From assembly GCA_036023115.1 (NCBI GenBank), contig JAYKKT010000061.1, forward strand, positions 17,645,501 through 17,709,500: DNA of 64,000 bases, read 5' to 3'. Made by a program: the position numbers and the translations under genes. How positions within the stretch are numbered: position 1 is the stretch's first letter; every line of letters starts with the position of its first letter. The notes under the pieces were generated by a model. The model was given only the letters and a program-made list of their open reading frames with translations, was not told the origin of the DNA and did not search any database. The DNA is from Brasenia schreberi. Its lineage: Eukaryota; Streptophyta; Magnoliopsida; Nymphaeales; Cabombaceae. Shown here in pieces: positions 56,545 to 64,000 of the stretch.

Positions 56545-56720
56545 AAAGCAAGAGTGAAGTAAAAATACAGCAGCAAGTGGGAGAATAGAATAACAAATGG
56601 GAGAGAGAGTCCCGGTCGGATGGTAAGCTTCATTGGCTAGTTGGGGGCCCCAAGGCCCTGGCTCGAGCCCTAGTGGCCCTATCCGGTCAAGGTGATTTAC
56701 AAGCCTTAGTGGCCCGTGCC
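56545..56720. other. Short unassigned spacer between hAT E and copia 2
   Basis: Contains GC-rich 'gggggccccaaggccc' but no gene or recognised repeat. Confidence 0.4.
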
Positions 56721-57016
56721 TGTTGGAGATCGAGTCTATATCTATGTTTTTGCATATTTTACTTTCTGTATTTAAATTTACGTACTTAGTCATTTGGATC
56801 TCAATGGATTAGAATCTGATCCATTGGGAGTCGGGTAGGATTAGTGTTACTAATCAAGGGTATTTCAGTCTTTTAAGTTAGAAATATTTATATGGTTAAT
56901 AGGTTAAGTAACAAAAATAAAGAAAGAGAGGTTGTGATAGCCATGGGAGCGTCGACCTCCTACTTCTGAGTTTATTCATTGTTGGATTTATTAATACTGT
57001 CCAAGGTATTTCGGCA
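56721..57016 (+). repeat. Copia element 2, 5' LTR
   Basis: 296 bp, TGTTGGAGATCG...TTTCGGCA, ending exactly at a primer-binding site. The right half of the element and its 3' LTR are not in the window. Confidence 0.85.
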
Positions 57017-57028
57017 TGGTATCAGAGC
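57017..57028 (+). other. Primer-binding site of copia element 2
   Basis: tggtatcagagc, complementary to the 3' end of plant initiator tRNA-Met, adjacent to the LTR. Confidence 0.9.
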
Positions 57029-57429
57029 CTCGTGGTGAGGTTTGTGGCCTTACAGAATCTTCGGATGTGTAAATCAGTGTCAGTTGTGGCAGCAACAACT
57101 AGATCTGGCCGTTAGGTTAAGAGTAAAAGATTGGGTAATATCTTACGGCTTTCTTTCTTTCTATTTTAGTATAGTATGGGATTGTGGCAAAGCTAAAGCA
57201 TCTCGACATTGCAAGGGTGATTGGACAGTAGCTGAACATATTCCACATTGATATAAAGTCGATCTTGTGGAGTACGTAGCCTATTTGCATTTGAGAGAGT
57301 AGCAATCCTTATGCAGATTTGTGCTATCTATTTTCAACAATGTTTGTCTTCTAAGGAGAAAAAGAAAGGACTATGATCTACCTAAAGAAAGGGGACAAAT
57401 CTGATAATAATGAATAAAAGTAAGATGAG

Positions 57430-60400
57430 AGATGGTTGTAAAAATAATTCTTCGGACAAGGGTGAGGTGTTTCAAATCACAAACCTGAAGTTAGATGGCA
57501 AGAACTATCTTTAATGGGCCAGATCCATTGAACTAGTTGTGATAGCAAGGGGGCAGTGGGTTTACCTAACTGGCGACATTCTCCAGCCCCCTATAACGGA
57601 TCCTCTCTATTCACGATGGCATAGGGAAAATGCACTGGTTAGTGTATGACTTATACAATCAATAGTACCCTCGATTTTCAGTACATTCATGTTTTTAGAA
57701 TCAACAAAGGATATTTGGTTGGCGGTTCAGGATGCCTACGCTTAGAGGAATAATATAGTTAAAAAATATGATATTATTGAGAAGATTTAGAAGTGTAGAT
57801 AAGAAAGATCTGTAAGTGAATATTATACAGAACTTAGAGGTTTATGAAAAGAATTACAGGTCTATTGTAAGACAAAATGTCAAAGTTGCATGCAAGAGCG
57901 TAATGAGGAATTTGAAGAGGAAAAAGTTTTTGATCTTTTGTGGAGCATCTCATCGGAATATGAGACTGTGAAAAATAATTTTCTTAGTAGAGAAGAACTT
58001 CTTTCCTTGAGCACAGTGTATTCTCTCTTACTTCGGGAAGAAGATTAGAGGCATCTAGAGAGAGAAACCAAAATTAATTTCGAGACCACTGCATTCGTGG
58101 GAAGGAATACTCCTAACTCTTCATTCTCTCGTGGAAGAGGATATGGACGTGGCAAAGGTAGACCCCCACTTACTTCAGATGAGAAAGACAAACTAACTTG
58201 CTCTTACTGTGGAAAATCATGACATACGAAGGAGATATGCTGGGAATTAGTGGGCAAGACCTACTTACTATCAGAATAGACCTAATAAAGCCTACTTCAC
58301 GAGTGACCAAAGTGAAAAACATAATACAGAAAGCAATGCAACATTGGCCGACATGAAGAAAGAGATTGAGATGCTTAAGGCTCGTCTCATCAATTCGTAG
58401 ACTCCATCCACATCCTCTAATGTTGATCCTCAAGCTACAATGACATACCCATTCTCATTCATGGTTAAAGATAATGTATTTATTTCTCACTCCAGGATAT
58501 TGGTCATTGATTCTGGCACCGCAGATCACATGGTTGGTAGGCGAGATTTCTTTGATAATTATGAGTTAGAAAAAATTAATATTAGGTTGACTGATGGATC
58601 ACATACTCCCATCGTTGGAAAATGAAGTATCACTGCACCTTTTGGCATATTAAAAAATGTCTTATAATTTATTATTAGTATTTGTGCTAACATGGCACAT
58701 GATAGGGATATGTGAAAATAAAGAATCCATGTAGCTGACCCCGTCTAGTATGAGAGAAGGCTTAGCTGTTGTTGTTGTTATTAGTATTTAGAAGATCTAA
58801 AATATCGTCTAATTTTTTATTCTACTCGATATTTCTTTTAGGACTTGAGGACGGGAGGAATCTTTGGTCAAGATAGTATGCATAGAGATCTCTATTTTTG
58901 TGAGGAAGTCAAAGGAGCAACTATGCAATCAATACTAATTAAAGAAAAACAGAAGGGGGAACTACCTTTATGACACCAAAGATTAAGACATTTACCTCTA
59001 TATAAAATTAGGATGTTATTCCTTGAATTTGCTCATTATAATGACTTAAATTTGAATTGTGAAACCTACTAGAAGGCAAAACACCATCATGTTTCATTTT
59101 CTTTGAATGAAGAAAAATCCTTTAAAGTCTAAACCATATGAGATTGTTCATTTTAATGTTTGGGACCCCTTTTCTATTACTTCGTTACATGGTCATAAGT
59201 ACTTTATTTCATTAATTGACGATTGCACTAGGTTCACCATGATATATCTCATGGAAACCAAGGATGAGGTGAGAAATATTCTTTCTATATATTGTCAGTT
59301 TTTAAATACTCAATTTCAGCGCACCATTAAAATTTTTCGAATCTATAATGGAGGTTAATTTATGTTTCAATCACTCCATTTATATTTCTTAGATTATGGA
59401 ATTTTGCACCAAACCTCATCTTCCTATTCTCCACAATAAAATGGTGTTTTTGAAAGGAAAAATAGACATATTCTAGAGGTTGCTAGAACTATTTTGCTTG
59501 GTTATGATGTTCCAAAATTTTATTGGGGTGAAGCAGTCTTAACAACAAATTTCCTCATAAACTGTATGCCAAGCAGGGTTCTCAATGGTAATACTCCATT
59601 TCACTCCTTATGTGATTCCCTGAACCAGTTTCATTTATCTTAAAAAGTGTTTGGGTGTACTTGCTTTGTTTATATTCATTGTAGCTTGAGATATAAATTA
59701 GATGCTAGAGCTATTAATTGCATTTTTTTGGGATATTTCTCTACTTAGAAAGGGTATAAATGTCATGACCTTAAAAAAAGATCATATTTTATGATGAATG
59801 TTACATTTAATGAATAATTCATTTTATAGAAGTAAAAAGTTCAATATGCCACTTTCACCAATTGAAGATCAACCAAAGCTTGAAGGAGAAGAAGAGGAGA
59901 TGCAACCTTTTCACCTTTTCAAGAAAAGAAATTATAAGTTGATACTAGAGGTAAAAAAATGCCTTCCTCCCGTATCAGTCTGCTACCCTGAATTAGATTT
60001 GATTCTTACTAAGATAACTTTTCAAAATTCTGGTAGTGACTTTGATAATTTACCTATTGCACTTTGAAAAGAAAAAGGTGAAATTGCAAAATATTCACTA
60101 CAAAGTATCAGTTGTTTGTGATGAATACAAATAATACTTATATTTTCAAAACATTTGAAGAGGCAAAACAACATTTAGAGTTGAAGGCAGTCATGAAAAA
60201 AGAAATTACAATATTAGTAAGAAACGAAACTTGAGAACTTTTAGATTTACCACCATAAAGGAAAACAATGGGATGCAAATGAGTGTATTCAGTGAAGTAC
60301 AAGGCCGATGGAAATATATAAAGGTATAAAGTCAACTTAGTGGCTAAAGGTTACAATCAATTATATGATATTGACTATATAGAAACCTTTGCACTAGTGA

Positions 60401-60569
60401 CAAAAATAAACACCATTAGAATTATTCTAAGTGTGTCCGTCAATCAAGGATGGGACTTATGGCAGTTGGATATGAAGAATGCCTTTCTTGAAAGGGATCT
60501 TACATAAGATTTATATCGACCTACCACCTGGGTATGATCAAGGGCAAAAGCCAAATAAGGTATGCAAAC
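57430..60569 (+). pseudogene. Copia element 2 gag-pol, truncated
   Basis: Gag: FQITNLKLDGKNYL, WARSIELVVIARGQW, SVSEYYTELRGL and FDLLWSISSEYETVKNNFLS. Then a CCHC knuckle (CSYCGKS.HTKEICW, about 58200; the glycine is now a stop), protease VIDSGTADHMVGRRDFF (58505), integrase YFISLIDDCTRFTMIYLM (59190) and a broken NGVFERKNRHILEVARTI, then RT start ([23 protein letters not shown]). Many stops. It is interrupted by an RTE fragment at 58684 and cut at 60569 by a hAT element before the RT catalytic YVDD. Confidence 0.9.
58684..58777 (+). mobile_element. 5'-truncated RTE 3' end, 94 bp, inside copia 2
   Basis: Starts within the LINE 3' region (gctaacatggcacatgatag), runs through the 3' terminus and ends in gttgttgttgtt. 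It is flanked by a perfect 12-bp duplication ttattagtattt (58672-58683 and 58778-58789). Confidence 0.88.
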
Positions 60570-62700
60570 CAGTGTTGTCTAACGCGTATCGTATCGTGTA
60601 TCGCTGGGCTCTACGATATGGGCGTATCGTATCATACTTTAATATTAAAATAATATAAAAATTAATTAAAAATTAATAAAAATTAGTAAAAATCCGAAAA
60701 AAATAAAAACAATTGAATAATATAAGTTTAGTACAGATTGAGTATTCAACATTGAATAATTGCATCCAAATTTACATATTTTGAATCCAAAAAATGAAAT
60801 ACAGACACAATTACAACAACAACTAAGCATCCAAATAGCTCAATGCACTCTTTTCTTCTTTGTTCATTTTTTTATTTGTAAATCCATAACTAAAAGTCGA
60901 TGTTGGGTGGTTAAGCTTTCTCCTGGAATTACCTTACAATCTTTACAACACACTCTATCTTTTTTTCTACAAATAAAGTAATCAATTTGTGTTTGTGATA
61001 AGCCACTCTTATAAGTAATTAAATGTTCATCTCATTTTTTGAAGATTGTATTGACTATAAAGTGATCAAATACAACAACAACAACAACAACTAAGCCTTT
61101 TCCCATACTAGACGGGGTCGGCTACATGGATTCTTTGTTTCCACAGATCCCTATCATGTGCCATGTTAGCAGTTAACTCCCAATAAGCTAGATCATTCTT
61201 TATTGTTTCTTTCCAACACTTTTGTGGTCGTCCTCTACCTCTTTTAATACTTTCCAAATTTAGTTTTTCTAACCTTCTTACAGGTTCTTCTTTTGATCGA
61301 TGTTCTCTCATTTTATCCTCTATTGGTGCCACTCCTAATTTATTTCTAATAACCTCATTATGTATACGGTATTTTCTTGTATGACCACTCATCCATCTCA
61401 ACATCTTCATTTCTGTCACAAACATCTTTTGTACATGTTGATGATTAACTGCCCAACACTCTGAACCATAAAACATGGCAGGCCTAATTGTTGCTCTATA
61501 ATATTTACCTTTTAATTTTAATGGTATCTTCTTATCACAAAGAATACCTGATGCTCCTCTCCATTTTAACCAACCAGCATTATTTCTATGTGTAACATCC
61601 CCATCAATTCTTCCATCACTTTGAAAAATTGACCCTAGGTATTTAAAACTTTCCTTTTGGGGAATGCAATATGTGCCAATTTTAATTTCTATGTCCTTTG
61701 AAGTAGCCAAATGATCAAATTTACATTCCATATATTCTGTCTTTGTTCTACTAAGTCGGAGGCCTTTGCTTTCTAATGTTTCTCTCCATAGTTCCAATTT
61801 TCTATTAACTTTTTCCTTAGACTCCTCCACTAACATACACCAAGGTACTTCATCTTAAATATGTTTTGTTAACTCATCCATCACCATTATAAATAAGTAT
61901 GGACTTAAAGTTGATCCTTGATGGAACCCAATATTAACTTCAAAGAAGTCTGTCATTCCTTCATGAGTCCTCACACATGTTTTTGCACCATCATACATGT
62001 CTCTTATAAGATTAATATATGTCAATGGGATACCTCTTTTTTCTTAAGTTCTCCAAAGAACCTCTCTCGGTACCCTATCATAAGCTTTTTCTAGATCAAT
62101 AAATATCATGTGAATGTCTTTCTTTTTTGCTCTAAAATGTTCCATAAGAGTTAAAGACGTCTCAAAAGGTGAATCGCTTCAATAGTAGATCTGCCTGGCA
62201 TAAATCCAAATTGGTTCGTACTTGATACTTGTCTTAACCTACGTTCGATAATTCTTTCCCATAATTTCATAGTATGACTCATTAACTTGATACCTCGATA
62301 ATTCACACAATTTTGAATGTCTCCCTTGTTCTTATATATGGGTATAAGTGTACTTGCTCTCCATTCCTCAGGCATCTTTTGGTTTACAGACACAGTTACA
62401 TTTTACAAATTATAATCAGGATCATCAACTAAATAATCTTTATCTTCTCCTTGTTGTAGATGCTCATCATCAACATCAACGACACCTTCTTCTTGAAAAT
62501 CAAATTCTTCATCTCCTTGATGTTGTTGTTGCGCTCCTTCCAAATTAATCCAGGCAATGCCTTCTTCAGTTAGGAGGGCATTTTCTTCAAAATGAAAACT
62601 GATTGCTGCATTAAATGGAATGCATGTATCATAAAACCATCTCCCCACTGCATGATGCAGTTGTTCTGAAGCCATAGCAGCACGAATTCCATCTACCCAT
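60570..62700 (-). mobile_element. hAT element, copy F, partial, split by a LINE
   Basis: Left terminus cagtgttgtctaacgcg at 60570, directly in copia 2 RT, with presumed target atgcaaac (60562-60569). hAT 3' sequence covers 60570-60813, then resumes at 62386 with the acidic tail (62403-62600, [10 protein letters not shown]) joined to linker sequence ([21 protein letters not shown]). The core is deleted as in copy D. The right terminus was not found; after about 62700 the similarity stops. Confidence 0.8.
60814..62385 (-). mobile_element. RTE LINE, 5'-truncated and rearranged, inside hAT copy F
   Basis: Flanked by acagacacaatta / acagacacagtta (60801-60813 and 62386-62398). From 61076 to 62385 it is collinear with LINE copy 2, from the 3' end up into RT ([18 protein letters not shown]), with short deletions, including one that removes the FADD region. 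At 60829-61072 it also carries a piece of the endonuclease region, misplaced next to a second short 3' tail (caacaacaactaagc). It is non-functional. Confidence 0.82.
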
Positions 62701-62961
62701 CCAATACCTTCGGCATCCAATACCTTCGGCTTCATTTTAATCGTCTCAAACTTAAAGTTTTGCTTCGGCTTGGAGTGTCCTCCAATTTTCATCCTCTAAA
62801 ATGATAAGAGCTCCTCCTCTTCGACCCAATCATCAAGAATATCAACATTTTTGTTACTCAACGGGTCATATGGCACACATTCCTTGTTCTTCTTGCATCC
62901 TTTTGCATTTACTTGTAATGAAAGAATATTCAATTTTTTTAAAATATTAAATGTAATATAG
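62701..62961. other. Unassigned sequence, possibly decayed hAT
   Basis: Holds two near-identical words 'ccaataccttcggc' and an acidic-tail-like stretch (complement of ccaatcatcaagaatatc). It may be a diverged hAT relative, but this cannot be supported further. Confidence 0.35.
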
Positions 62962-64000
62962 AACTCTGCTCATGTAAGGGATCACCCTTGCATTGCCGGT
63001 CCCAAGCTCGGATAACGGAGGAGGGTTGTGTTAGGCTTTCGACAGCCAGCGTAAAACATCGTCGGATTTTTACAACTTGGATTACAAAAATTATAAGCAT
63101 TGCTTTGGGGCATTCTCGCCTAGCGACGTGTTGTAGAGCTCGAATGCAGTAAGAAGTAAGCAAGGGCCACTACATTTTCTTCCAAAGGTAGTAAATCAGT
63201 TGCAGCGAGGGTTCCCACATCATGGACCGGTGTGGGTAAATAAGTTAGTCCTGCTACATTGCCTCCCGAATATAGTGAAAAATTTTCAGAGAGGGTCTCC
63301 GCATTTTGATTATGGACGGATGCAGGGGGTAAGGAAGCTAGTCCTAGATAATAAGATTCGTATTGGTTCTTGTAATATCAGAACATTATCGGGTAAGCTA
63401 ATGGAGGTGATAGATACTATGATTCGGAGAAAGATTCATATTCTATGTTTAAAAGAGACAAAATAGGTTTAAGAAAAAGCAAAGGAGATAGAGGATACAG
63501 GTTTTAAATTATGGTACTCAGGTAAAGAAAAGGCTCGAAACGGAGTTGGTATTATCATAAATAAAGATTTAAAGGAGAGTGTAGTAGACATACAAGGATA
63601 TGGTGACCGAATCATGACGTTAAATTAGTGTTAGGAGCAGAGGTTTTGAATATAGTTTGTGCTTACGCACCCCAAGTAGGACTAGAAGATAGTATAAAGA
63701 CAGTTTTTTGGGAAGAGTTAGATAAGGTGTTTCAAAAGATTCCACAAAGGGAGATGATTTGTTTAGGAGGAGATTTAAATGGACATGTCGGTAAAGAGGC
63801 ATTAGGATATCAAGGGATTCATGGAAACTTTGGTTTTGGGGATATAAACGAGGAAGGTAGGGAGATTTTAAATTTTGCTATGTCATTTTATCTCTTTATA
63901 GTCAATACAATCTTCAAAAAACGAGTTGAACATTTAATTAGTTATAAGAGTGGCTTATCACAAACACAAATTGATTACTTAGAAAAAAAGATAGAGCGGG
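62962..64000 (+). mobile_element. RTE LINE, copy 3, 5' part, cut by the window end
   Basis: Starts aactctgctcatgtaaggga, the same 5' terminus as copy 2, on the + strand. The endonuclease region follows: [40 protein letters not shown], then after a frameshift near 63625 [38 protein letters not shown] and [10 protein letters not shown]. Reading continues through most of the endonuclease with about two breaks (a TAG at about 63468 and the frameshift), plus damage near the window end. The RT lies outside. Confidence 0.9.

Overview
The window is nuclear DNA from a flowering plant with a large, transposon-rich genome. The evidence is one split plant gene with GT-AG introns, an intron-less pentatricopeptide (PPR) fragment of the plant PLS class, and plant-type Ty3/gypsy, Ty1/copia, RTE-LINE and hAT elements. 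The species cannot be fixed from sequence alone. No prokaryotic operon, CRISPR array, rRNA or tRNA gene was seen.

The only host gene that looks functional is a Ste20/MST-type (Hippo-like) Ser/Thr kinase, the plant SIK1 family, on the + strand. It starts at 9386. Thirteen exons can be placed by hand, the last ending at 52678. They give 578 codons, in phase at every junction, covering an acidic N-terminal region, the whole kinase domain and the start of the C-terminal tail. The last exons lie outside the window or beyond the transposons after 53.2 kb. The visible gene is over 43 kb long, mostly because introns 5 (13.5 kb), 6 (12.3 kb) and 9 (7.7 kb) are packed with transposons.

Layout: 1-6 kb, remains of Ty3/gypsy elements (integrase end, probable long LTR, a gag fragment). 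6-9.4 kb, AT-rich spacer with one short RTE-derived element. 9.4-13.3 kb, exons 1-5. Intron 5 (13.3-26.8 kb), an old + strand RTE LINE split by a younger - strand RTE LINE, itself split by a nearly intact hAT element and copia debris; then a full-length second RTE LINE and short RTE derivatives. The 53-bp DFG exon lies at 26.8 kb. Intron 6 (26.9-39.2 kb), a third short RTE derivative, then an LTR-element fragment containing a copia element, which contains a hAT element, which contains a small LTR retroelement carrying fragments of two host genes (a PRP6/STA1-like splicing factor and a PPR protein). 39.2-39.8 kb, exons 7-9. Intron 9, a hAT element nested in another hAT element. 47.6-52.7 kb, exons 10-13, with a further hAT derivative in intron 10. 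53.2-64 kb, a full-length dead hAT element, a copia element with 5' LTR and primer-binding site, another hAT piece split by a LINE, and the 5' part of a + strand RTE LINE cut by the window edge.

Insertion order can be read from target-site duplications: 8 bp for hAT, 5 bp for copia and 10-18 bp for RTE. The notable points are the two-gene capture by the LTR element, a family of ~200-bp RTE elements made of the LINE's two ends, the depth of datable nesting inside one conserved kinase gene, and the catalytic DFG exon isolated between two giant introns.
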